Of a DNA stretch of 64,000 bases, positions 25,890 to 32,571 are shown piece by piece; positions within the stretch are counted from its first letter, which is position 1; each line of letters starts with the position of its first letter. A program made the translations under genes and the position numbers. Origin of the DNA: an uncultured Sphingomonadaceae bacterium (GTDB taxonomy: Bacteria; Pseudomonadota; Alphaproteobacteria; Sphingomonadales; Sphingomonadaceae); the NCBI GenBank assembly GCA_902806235.1, contig CADCVW010000030.1, forward strand, positions 1 through 64,000, read 5' to 3'. Under the pieces are notes generated by a model that saw only the letters and a list, made by a program, of their open reading frames with translations, made no database searches and was not told the origin of the DNA.

Positions 25890-26087
25890 GTGATCTCCTG
25901 CCGTCTCGATGTGGCGCAGGCGCGCGAGAACTGGGCAAAGGCGGCAGTGCTGGCGGCTGCGGCTAAGGGCGAGGACATGCCGGATGAGGCGGGCCGGGTG
26001 ATGGCGCTCCTGACGGCACACAAGGCCATCGTGGAAGCGGGCGACTTGGAACGACGGATTGCGGCACTGGAAGGCAAGCCGCGGTGA
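25890..26087 (+). CDS. small hypothetical helical protein
   Basis: 65 residues from a GTG; the frame is open back to 25824 with no better start. The sequence (RLDVAQARENWAKAAVLAAA, GEDMPDEAGRVMALLTAHKA, IVEAGDLERRIAALEGKPR) is predicted to be two long helices, the second coiled-coil-like, and reads like genuine protein. Its stop overlaps the GTG/ATG of the next, broken frame (ends in LEGKPR, next begins MQRRVAKLEAAI). The pairing looks like a remnant of phage or plasmid DNA, but I recognise no family. Confidence 0.4.
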   Translation: MISCRLDVAQARENWAKAAVLAAAAKGEDMPDEAGRVMALLTAHKAIVEAGDLERRIAALEGKPR

Positions 26088-26089
26088 GC

Positions 26090-26326
26090 ATGCAACGACG
26101 GGTCGCGAAGCTGGAAGCGGCAATCACCTCCGGCGCTTGGGAATAGGTGCATTAAGTCATCAAGGAGGAGTACCAGTCGGAGAACGACGCGTTGGCATTG
26201 TGTGGGCGTGACCGGATTGGGCCCAACGATCTGGTCATCATGCACCACATCGTCTGCCCAAAGTTCGATGCCGACGGCACGCTCATCCCAGCGCCTGATC
26301 AAATTTTGGAGCTGCTCTTGGAGTGA
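26090..26326 (+). pseudogene. broken small gene (two internal stops)
   Basis: Begins MQRRVAKLEAAITSGAWE, then TAG at 26144-26146 and TAA at 26153-26155, then continues in the same frame as EEYQSENDALALCGRDRIGP, NDLVIMHHIVCPKFDADGTL and ends at TGA 26326. The downstream part has normal protein composition. Directly coupled to the preceding small gene. Family unknown. Confidence 0.4.
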
Positions 26327-26387
26327 AGCTCCGAACCCGCTGAAAGAACGAAGGCTGGTGCCGGTCTATGCACACTAGCGTCCGATT

Positions 26388-26501
26388 TCAGCGAGCCGCC
26401 GCTTCTGTAGAGTCTAAATCGCCAGCGGCCTCTAGCTCGCGCACGGCGGCGCGGAAACGCTCGCTCTGCGCTTCCGGGCTGTCCGACTTCTTCTTCGCCA
26501 T
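26388..26501 (-). CDS. 37-residue conserved-looking small protein, possibly truncated
   Basis: MAKKKSDSPEAQSERFRAAV followed by RELEAAGDLDSTEAAAR and a stop. The charged helical pattern with a final D-x-TEA-x-x-R resembles ~45-50-residue uncharacterised proteins I associate with sphingomonads, which normally run about ten residues further; this one may be cut by a premature TGA. No strong ribosome-binding site. Function unknown. Confidence 0.35.
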   Translation of the reverse strand: MAKKKSDSPEAQSERFRAAVRELEAAGDLDSTEAAAR

Positions 26502-26701
26502 CGCTATCAGGACTTACACTAGCCTCTTCATAGGTGAGCCACTTGCCGACGATACCCTGCAACAGCGCGTGGGCGCGGACGCTGTCCTTGAAGCAGTTGG
26601 CAAACCGGTTGGGCTAGCGGAACTCGACTAAGCCGAGCGGTGGTACAAGTGCTTCCCCGCGCATTGCTGGTAGTCGCGAACGTTCTGGTGCTCAACAGGC
26701 C

Positions 26702-27472
26702 TCAAAAGGGCTGCCCGGCCGCCCGACGATCACGAATGGTTTCCGGTGCCAGTGCGACTTCCTGAACAAGATCGGTAAGCTCGTGCGGCACGTAAATGTG
26801 CAGCTTTTTACCGGTGTATGCGGCCCATGCCGCTTCCGCGACTGAGCGAGCAGATAATGGCCGCCACATACCTTCTTTGGGCAACATAGCTTTGTCTCCG
26901 GCAGTCAGCATACCTGTGTCGATTATGCCTGGTACCAGATCGGCCGCTCGCACACCTGCAGACGCGAACTCCACACTTAGTGCCTCAGTCAGACCCTTGA
27001 TTGCATGCTTGGTTGCCGAATAGACCGCCATGCCGGGAACTCCGACAATGGCTGATGCCGACGCCGTGGAGAGACACAATGACCCTTCTGTCCGCGATAG
27101 CAACGGGTAAGCCGCTTGGATAAGGGCCATCACGCCCAGCAGATTGACTGAGACAAGGCGCTCTATTCGGCTCCACTCCATTTCAGAGAACTGGCCCTTG
27201 GCGTCGATTCCGGCATTTGCAAAGAGCATGTCCAGCTGCCCACCGGTAACGAAGCTAAATTGCTCGACCGCCGCTTTGATCGCGGTTGGCTCGCTAACGT
27301 CAAGGCACTCAAATACACCTTTGCCGATTTTTGTTTGCAGGGATGCAAGTCCAGCTGCATCGATATCATAGGCTCCGACGAACCATCCGTTCTCTGCGAA
27401 CAGCTCAGCGGTGGCGCGCCCAATGCCTGAGGCTGCACCGGTGATGAGAATGCACTTTTGGTCTACTTGCAT
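26702..27472 (-). CDS. short-chain dehydrogenase/reductase (SDR)
   Basis: 256 residues from the ATG at 27472; two further in-frame ATGs at 27493 and 27511 would lengthen it slightly. The classical SDR elements are complete: ITGAASGIGRATAELF (cofactor loop), CLDVSEP, FANAGID (NAG motif), and the catalytic YSATKHA with the Ser in STASAS. The Asp at the end of strand 2 (GAYDIDAAG) suggests NAD(H) preference. Codon use is visibly less GC-rich than in core genes of the window. Substrate unknown; no operon partners. Confidence 0.9.
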   Translation of the reverse strand: MQVDQKCILITGAASGIGRATAELFAENGWFVGAYDIDAAGLASLQTKIGKGVFECLDVSEPTAIKAAVEQFSFVTGGQLDMLFANAGIDAKGQFSEMEWSRIERLVSVNLLGVMALIQAAYPLLSRTEGSLCLSTASASAIVGVPGMAVYSATKHAIKGLTEALSVEFASAGVRAADLVPGIIDTGMLTAGDKAMLPKEGMWRPLSARSVAEAAWAAYTGKKLHIYVPHELTDLVQEVALAPETIRDRRAAGQPF

Positions 27473-27698
27473 GAGCTTGTCGCCTCTTTTCATGTCGTAC
27501 AATTCGTCCATTTGAAGATGGTTAGCCCAGGCAGATTAGCGCGACACAAGTAGGCTCAACCAACGACAGGCAGATCGCAATCTCGGCCGGTTCAGTGAAG
27601 CTTGAAGAGAATTCAGGTTCACCGAGTCGATGCACGCTTCAACTCCGAAACGAGCAGTCCAGTGCCTGCAGTAGTTCGACAGCGGACTCACGACGAAC

Positions 27699-27721
27699 GT
27701 CGTTATGGGTCGAAAGCGGAC
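27699..27721. repeat. palindromic repeat, family D copy 6
   Basis: GTCGTTATGGGTCGAAAGCGGAC: the right arm AGCGGAC and loop GGGTCGAA are conserved, the left arm has diverged and one base is missing. It lies 37 bases before the homoserine dehydrogenase ATG and marks the right edge of the accessory segment. Confidence 0.55.
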
Positions 27722-27758
27722 ATTGCTCCCCGCCGCCCCGCGCCCTAGCACGCCGCCC

Positions 27759-29051
27759 ATGCCCACCCCTCTCATGATCGGCCTCGCCGGGCTCGGCACC
27801 GTCGGCGGGGGCATGCTCAAGCTGCTCGACACGAACCGCGCGCTGATCGAACGCCGCGCGGGGCGGCCGATCCGGGTCGTTGCGGTGAGCGCGCGCGACC
27901 GGCATCGGGCGCGGGACGTCGACCTGTCGCCCTACCAGTGGACGGACGACGCCGCCGCGCTCGCGGCGCGCGACGACCTCGGCGCGGTGGTCGAGCTGAT
28001 CGGCGGCGCGGACGGCCCGGCGCTGGTTATCGCGCGGGAGACTCTGGGGCGCGGCACCCCGCTGATTACCGCCAACAAGGCGATGCTCGCTCATCACGGG
28101 ATGGAGCTCGCCGCGCTCGCCGAGGCGCGGGGCGCGGCGCTCAAATACGAAGCGGCGGTCGCCGGCGGGGTGCCCGTGATCAAGGCGCTCCGCGAGGGCG
28201 CGGCGGCGAACAGGGTAGCGCGGGTCCAAGGCATCCTCAACGGCACCTGCAACTACATTCTGAGCGCGATGGAGAGCGAGGGCGTCAGCTTCGATCGAGC
28301 GCTCGCCGCGGCGCAAGGACGCGGCTTCGCCGAGGCGGATCCGTCGTTCGACGTCGACGGGACGGACGCCGCGCACAAGCTGGCAATCCTTGCCGCGCTC
28401 GCCTTCGGGACGCGGCTCGACTTCGGTGCCGTCAGGATCGAGGGCATCCGCCGCGTCACCGCCGCGGACATCAGTGAAGCCGCCGCCCTCGGCTACCGCG
28501 TGCGCCTCGTCGGCCAAGCCGAGGCGGGGCCGGTCGGGCTGTTCCAGCGCGTCGCGCCCTGCCTCGTGCCGCTCGGCCACCCGCTCGCCCACGCGACCGG
28601 CGCGACCAACGCGGTGGCGGTGGAGGGCTCGCACCTCGGCCGCCTGCTCCTCCAGGGGGCCGGGGCGGGGGAGGGGCCGACCGCCTCCGCCGTCGTCGCC
28701 GACCTGATCGACGTCGCGCGCGGCGAGGCCGGCCCCGCCTTCGCCATGCCGAGCGACCAGCTCGCGGTGCTTGCCGCAGCCGACGCGGGCGCGCGGCGCG
28801 GGCGGGCCTATCTCCGCTTCACGGTGGCCGACCGCCCCGGCGTGCTCGCCGAGATCACCGCCGCCACCCGCGACGCGGGGGTGAGCATCGCCTCGCTCAT
28901 CCAGCGCGGAGCGGGGCCGGACGGCGCGGTGACGCTGGTCATGGTGACGCACGCGGGCGAGGAGCGGTGCGTGGCGGACGCGCTGCGTCGGCTGGCGGGG
29001 TCGGCGGGGCTGCTGAAAGAGCCAATGCTGATGCGGATCCTGGGCGAGTGA
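27759..29051 (+). CDS. hom: homoserine dehydrogenase
   Basis: 430 residues from the ATG at 27759 (MPTPLMIGLAGLGTVGGGML); the frame extends upstream into the repeat but without a family-like sequence. The enzyme reduces aspartate semialdehyde to homoserine for methionine, threonine and isoleucine. NAD(P)-binding GLAGLGTVGGG, TANKAMLAHHG, ILNGTCNYILSAM, DPSFDVDGTDAAHKLAILA (catalytic Asp and Lys) and a C-terminal ACT domain from about residue 350 (RFTVADRPGVLAEITAATRD) for feedback control are all present. Followed by glpX after a repeat element. Confidence 0.96.
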   Translation: MPTPLMIGLAGLGTVGGGMLKLLDTNRALIERRAGRPIRVVAVSARDRHRARDVDLSPYQWTDDAAALAARDDLGAVVELIGGADGPALVIARETLGRGTPLITANKAMLAHHGMELAALAEARGAALKYEAAVAGGVPVIKALREGAAANRVARVQGILNGTCNYILSAMESEGVSFDRALAAAQGRGFAEADPSFDVDGTDAAHKLAILAALAFGTRLDFGAVRIEGIRRVTAADISEAAALGYRVRLVGQAEAGPVGLFQRVAPCLVPLGHPLAHATGATNAVAVEGSHLGRLLLQGAGAGEGPTASAVVADLIDVARGEAGPAFAMPSDQLAVLAAADAGARRGRAYLRFTVADRPGVLAEITAATRDAGVSIASLIQRGAGPDGAVTLVMVTHAGEERCVADALRRLAGSAGLLKEPMLMRILGE

Positions 29052-29059
29052 GGCGGTAG

Positions 29060-29199
29060 CCCTTTCCCCTTCAGGGGAGAGGGGCCGAGCAGCAGGCTCG
29101 GTCCTCTGCTCGCTTCCGGCACAGCCCCTCTCCGCTGCGACTAAGGCCTGCTTCCCAGACCTAAGTCTCGCTCGTCTCCCCTGAAAGGGAGAGGGAAGG
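29060..29199. repeat. intergenic repeat family A copy 2
   Basis: Left end CCCTTTCCCCTTCAGGGGAGAGGGG just after the hom stop, right end CTCCCCTGAAAGGGAGAGGG. In between, CAGCCCCTCTCCGCTGCGACTAAG and CTAAGTCTCGCTCGTC resemble the inner blocks of copies 1 and 3 in inverted order. Confidence 0.7.
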
Positions 29200-29264
29200 C
29201 GCACGCTCGACAAGCTCCCGACCTCGCCTTATCCGCCTTCTACAAAGCAACAGGGAGATTCCAC

Positions 29265-30251
29265 TTGGCCACGCAGACTTCGGCGCTCGACCGCGTCCTC
29301 GTCCTGGAGATGGTGCGCGTCACCGAGGCCGCGGCGCTCGCCGCCTCGCGTCTGATCGGCCGCGGCGACGAGAAGGCAGCGGACGCGGCCGCCGTGGAGG
29401 CGATGCGCGCCGCGCTCAACACGCTCGACATCGACGGCACGGTGGTGATCGGCGAAGGCGAGCGCGACGAGGCGCCCATGCTCTTCATTGGCGAGCGAGT
29501 CGGCACCGGCCAGGGTAGCGGCCCCGCCATCGACATTGCGCTCGACCCGCTGGAAGGCACCACCATCACGGCCAAGGCGGGCCCGAACGCCTTGGCGGTC
29601 CTCGCCATCGCCGAGCAGGGCGGCCTGCTGAACGCTCCGGACGTGTACATGGACAAGCTCGCGATCGGCCCCGGCTACGCCAAGGGCACCGTCTCCCTCG
29701 ACCGCTCGGCTTCCGAGAACGTCCGCGCGCTCGCCGCGGCGAAGGGCGTGGAGCCGGGCGAGATCATCGCCTGCGTGCTCGACCGCCCGCGCCACGAGAA
29801 GCTGATCGCCGAGCTCCGCGCGCTCGGCTGCGGCATCATGCTGATCCCCGACGGCGACGTGGCTGGGGTGATCGCCACAACCGACCCGGAGACCACCGTC
29901 GACATCTACTTAGGCAGCGGCGGCGCGCCCGAAGGCGTGCTCGCCGCGGCGGCGCTGCGCTGCGTCGGCGGCCAGTTCCAAGGTCGCCTCCTGTTCCGCA
30001 ACGACGACGAGCGCGGCCGCGCGCGCAAATGGGGGATTGAAGACCTCGACCGCATCTACGAGCTGGAGGAGCTCGCCAAGGGCGACGTGATCTTCGCCGC
30101 GACGGGCGTGACCGACGGCTCGCTGCTCGACGGCGTGAAGCGACTGCGGGGCGGCACGATCACCACCGAGTCCATCGTGATGCGCGCGAGTTCCGGCACC
30201 GTGCGGCGGGTGCGCGGGCGGCACAGCCGGCTGCCGGAAGGGGCGGCTTAA
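29265..30251 (+). CDS. glpX: class II fructose-1,6-bisphosphatase
   Basis: 328 residues from a TTG start preceded by CAGGGAG; no ATG fits the family N-terminus. GlpX hydrolyses fructose 1,6-bisphosphate in gluconeogenesis. The Li+-sensitive phosphatase core is present: DGTVVIGEGERDEAPMLFIGE, DIALDPLEGT (metal-binding Asp residues) and IFAATGVTDGSLLDGVK. It follows hom and would support sugar synthesis from glycerol, which the glpK/glpD genes at 44.8-47.8 kb would feed. Confidence 0.95.
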   Translation: MATQTSALDRVLVLEMVRVTEAAALAASRLIGRGDEKAADAAAVEAMRAALNTLDIDGTVVIGEGERDEAPMLFIGERVGTGQGSGPAIDIALDPLEGTTITAKAGPNALAVLAIAEQGGLLNAPDVYMDKLAIGPGYAKGTVSLDRSASENVRALAAAKGVEPGEIIACVLDRPRHEKLIAELRALGCGIMLIPDGDVAGVIATTDPETTVDIYLGSGGAPEGVLAAAALRCVGGQFQGRLLFRNDDERGRARKWGIEDLDRIYELEELAKGDVIFAATGVTDGSLLDGVKRLRGGTITTESIVMRASSGTVRRVRGRHSRLPEGAA

Positions 30252-30260
30252 CCTTAACTT

Positions 30261-30427
30261 CCCTCTCCCCTTCAGGGGAGAGGAGCGAGACTTAGCAGCT
30301 TGCTGCTTAGTCGCAGCGGAGAGGGGTTGCTGCGCTCAAATAGAAGGGACCGAGCCTGTCGGCTCGGCCCCTCTCCCAACCCTTAGCGGCCCGGGAAGCT
30401 CGTCCCTGCGCCCCTGAAAGGGAAAGG
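30261..30427. repeat. intergenic repeat family A copy 3
   Basis: Left hairpin CCTCTCCCC-TTCA-GGGGAGAGG ten bases after the glpX stop; right end CCCCTGAAAGGGAAAGG. Inner blocks GCGAGACTTAG, TTAGTCGCAGCGGAGAGG and GGCTCGGCCCCTCTCCCAACCC are nearly the same as in copy 1. It separates convergent glpX and the helicase gene. Confidence 0.75.
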
Positions 30428-30436
30428 TCTAAAGCC

Positions 30437-31759
30437 TCACCGCCCCGCGGCGCGCCGCCCGCCGCCGCCGCTGGAGCTGCCGCCCCGCCGCGGCCCGCGC
30501 GAAGCGCCCATCGGCGTCGGCTGGAAGCGGCGGCGGTCGGGACGCCCGCCGCCGTGCTCGCGCCGCTCGGGACGGGCGTCCTCGACCGGCGGGCCAATCC
30601 GGCTGTTCCTGATCCGCTCGGCTTCCGCCGCGAAGCTCGCCGGCAGCGGCACCGCCGCGATCTTGCGTCGCGTCAGCTTCTCAATGTCGCGCAGGAACGG
30701 CCGCTCGTCGTCCGCGCAGAAGGCGACGGCGATGCCGTCCGCGCCCGCCCGGGCGGTGCGCCCGATGCGGTGGACGTACTGCTCCGGCACGTTGGGCAAC
30801 TCGAAGTTGAAGACGTGGGACACGCCGGGCACGTCGATGCCGCGCGCGGCGATGTCCGTCGCCACCAGGATCGGCGTCTGTCCGGAACGGAACGCGCCCA
30901 GCGCGCGCTCGCGCTGCGGCTGGCTCTTGTTACCGTGGATGGCGTTGCTCTCGATGCCGTTGGCGGCGAGCAGCTTCACCACACGGTCCGCGCCGTGCTT
31001 GGTCCGGGTGAAAATCAGCGCCCGCTCGATCTCCTCGCGCTGGAGGAGGAGGGTGAGCAGCGCCTGCTTCTCCGCCTGATTAACGAAGGTCACGCTCTGG
31101 TCGACGCGCTCGGCGGTCGTCGCGGTCGGCGCCACCGACACTTCGGCCGGATCGCGCAGGTACTTGTCGGCCAGGTCTTTGATCGCCGGCGGCATGGTGG
31201 CGGAGAAGAACAGGCTCTGCCGCTCCTTGGGCACCAGCCGGCTGATCGCGCGCAGCGCGTGGATGAAGCCGAGGTCGAGCATCTGGTCGGCCTCGTCGAG
31301 GACGAGGATCTCAACGTGGCGCAGTTCCAGCGCGTTCTGCTCGACGAGGTCGAGCAGGCGGCCGGGCGTGGCAACGAGGATGTCGACGCCGCGCAGCAGC
31401 GTCTGCCGGTCGCGGTGGACGGAAGTGCCGCCGACCACGGTGGCGACCGAAAGGTTGCCGAATCGGCCGTAAGCGCGCGCGCTGTCGGCGATCTGCCCGG
31501 CGAGCTCGCGGGTCGGCGCGAGCACCAGCATCCGGCAGCTGCGCGGCATCGGCTTCTTGGCGGACGCGACGAGCCGCTCGATGGCGGGCAGCACGAATGC
31601 CGCGGTCTTGCCGGTGCCCGTCTGCGCGATGCCGAGCAGGTCGCGGCCGCTCAGGATCGGCGGGATCGCTTGGCGCTGGATGGGGGTGGGGACGATGTAG
31701 CCCTTGGCGGCGAGCGCCTGGAGCGCGGGCTGCGACAGCCCGAGTTGGTCGAAGGACAT
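30437..31759 (-). CDS. rhlE: DEAD-box RNA helicase, RhlE type
   Basis: 440 residues. All helicase motifs are in order: Q motif (PTPIQRQAIPPIL), I (AQTGTGKTAAF), Ia (PTRELA), II (DEAD), III (SAT), IV-VI (ALIFTRTKHGADRVV, ATDIAARGIDVPGVSHVFN, HRIGRTARAG). After the core, ~70 residues are rich in Arg, Gly and Ser (RREHGGGRPDRRRF, RGPRRGGSSSGGGGRR), a typical RNA-binding tail. RhlE proteins unwind short RNA duplexes in ribosome maturation and RNA decay, often in cold adaptation. It starts divergently from the BrnT/BrnA locus. Confidence 0.93.
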   Translation of the reverse strand: MSFDQLGLSQPALQALAAKGYIVPTPIQRQAIPPILSGRDLLGIAQTGTGKTAAFVLPAIERLVASAKKPMPRSCRMLVLAPTRELAGQIADSARAYGRFGNLSVATVVGGTSVHRDRQTLLRGVDILVATPGRLLDLVEQNALELRHVEILVLDEADQMLDLGFIHALRAISRLVPKERQSLFFSATMPPAIKDLADKYLRDPAEVSVAPTATTAERVDQSVTFVNQAEKQALLTLLLQREEIERALIFTRTKHGADRVVKLLAANGIESNAIHGNKSQPQRERALGAFRSGQTPILVATDIAARGIDVPGVSHVFNFELPNVPEQYVHRIGRTARAGADGIAVAFCADDERPFLRDIEKLTRRKIAAVPLPASFAAEAERIRNSRIGPPVEDARPERREHGGGRPDRRRFQPTPMGASRGPRRGGSSSGGGGRRAAGR

Positions 31760-31969
31760 GGAAGAACTCGCATAAAGTCCGGCGCTCCGCGGCGGCCGAA
31801 GGCGCGCGCACGAAGGGCGGGGTCATGAATGACGACCCGCGTGATAGGGAAGCCGGGAAAGCGACGCGGAGCCGAGGCCGCACGGGCCCGATCACGCTGC
31901 ACGATGTGCGTCGCTGGTGGAGAGATGGCGGTTTCGTCGTCGCACGTCAAGGCGGACATTCGCGCGGCC

Positions 31970-31997
31970 TTGTCCCTGGGCTATTCACGTATATACA
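31970..31997 (+). promoter_or_regulatory. predicted promoter of brnT-brnA
   Basis: TTGTCC (31970-31975) and TATACA (31992-31997) with a 16-base spacer, in a locally AT-richer stretch (TATTCACGTATATACAAGATATC) that stands out from the GC-rich surroundings. It lies ~80 bases upstream of brnT. Inferred from sequence only. Confidence 0.4.
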
Positions 31998-32026
31998 AGA
32001 TATCGGGACAACCGGAGGAAGGCGTC

Positions 32027-32146
32027 ATGAACCATCGGACTCGTTCCCCGATCGGGGAGTCTTCCAGAGTGGATAGGAATGAACGTCAGCTTCGACCCGG
32101 CCAAGCGCGAGGTCGTCCTGCGGGAGCGCGGACTCCACGTCGCTGA
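32027..32146 (+). CDS. possible leader frame overlapping brnT
   Basis: A 39-codon frame whose ATG has the best ribosome-binding site in the locus (CCGGAGGAAGGCGTC). It overlaps the first 68 bases of brnT in another frame. The product is Arg-rich and not recognisable (MNHRTRSPIGESSRVDRNER at the start). It may be a translated leader that couples or attenuates brnT expression, or the trace of an earlier, longer brnT start. Confidence 0.25.
   Translation: MNHRTRSPIGESSRVDRNERQLRPGQARGRPAGARTPRR
32045..32058. promoter_or_regulatory. palindromic candidate operator upstream of brnT
   Basis: TCCCCGATCGGGGA is a perfect 14-base palindrome between the predicted promoter and the brnT start codon. BrnA antitoxins repress their own operons, so this is a reasonable binding site, but no binding motif is known for this protein. 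Confidence 0.35.
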
Positions 32147-32360
32147 CGTTGAAGCGATCTCTGTCGGCTTTCATCTCACCCGCCGCGACGACCGCCACAG
32201 CGAGGCGGAGGAGCGGTTCATTTCCGTCGGCGCGCTGCGCGATGAAGTCGTGATGGTCGTCTGGACGGAGCGGGAAGGCGGACGCCGCATCGTCACCATG
32301 TGGAAAGCCAATGAACGCGAACGAACAGCTTATCACCGGCAACGCGAGCGATCCGGCTGA
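32079..32360 (+). CDS. brnT: BrnT-family ribonuclease toxin
   Basis: 93 residues, the usual BrnT size. The sequence VSFDPAKREVVLRERGLHVADVEAI, ERFISVGALRDEVVMVVWTE and RRIVTMWKANERERTAYH follows the family closely; BrnT is a RelE-like fold ribonuclease that halts growth by cutting RNA and is neutralised by BrnA. The conserved Arg/Lys residues near the C-terminus (RRIVTMWKANERE) are present. The 3' end overlaps brnA by 50 bases, as is common in type II toxin-antitoxin pairs. Confidence 0.9.
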   Translation: MNVSFDPAKREVVLRERGLHVADVEAISVGFHLTRRDDRHSEAEERFISVGALRDEVVMVVWTEREGGRRIVTMWKANERERTAYHRQRERSG

Positions 32361-32571
32361 GACCAAGCCAGAGCTCGACGAGGCGTGGTTCGAGAAAGCT
32401 GACGCTTTTTTCGGTCCCAAGCTCGTCCGCCGCGGGCGGCCCCGCTCGGAGAGCCCGAAGCGAGCCGTGTCCCTGCGGCTCGACGCGGAGGTGGTGGACT
32501 GGTTCAGGCGTTCCGGCGCGGGCTGGCAGACGCGCATGAACGACGAGCTGCGCAAGGCAGCGGGGCTCTAG
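32311..32571 (+). CDS. brnA: BrnA-family antitoxin
   Basis: 86 residues. The C-terminal half RRGRPRSESPKRAVSLRLDAEVVDWFRRSGAGWQTRMNDELR is the BrnA (DUF4415) ribbon-helix-helix DNA-binding domain, and the N-terminal ~40 residues (ELDEAWFEKADAFFGPKL) are the toxin-contacting segment. Overlap with brnT and correct order (toxin first) fit a BrnTA module. Its stop overlaps the stop of the convergent LOV kinase gene by four bases. Confidence 0.9.
   Translation: MNANEQLITGNASDPAETKPELDEAWFEKADAFFGPKLVRRGRPRSESPKRAVSLRLDAEVVDWFRRSGAGWQTRMNDELRKAAGL

Noticed and set aside
20571..27759. Accessory segment as an integrated prophage or genomic island with an att site
   Set aside because: No integrase, transposase or tRNA junction was found at either edge, so only repeat-bracketing can be claimed.
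27639..29213. 524-codon open frame on the minus strand across hom and its flanks
   Set aside because: Shadow of homoserine dehydrogenase. It also runs through the repeats on both sides, which no real gene would be expected to do.
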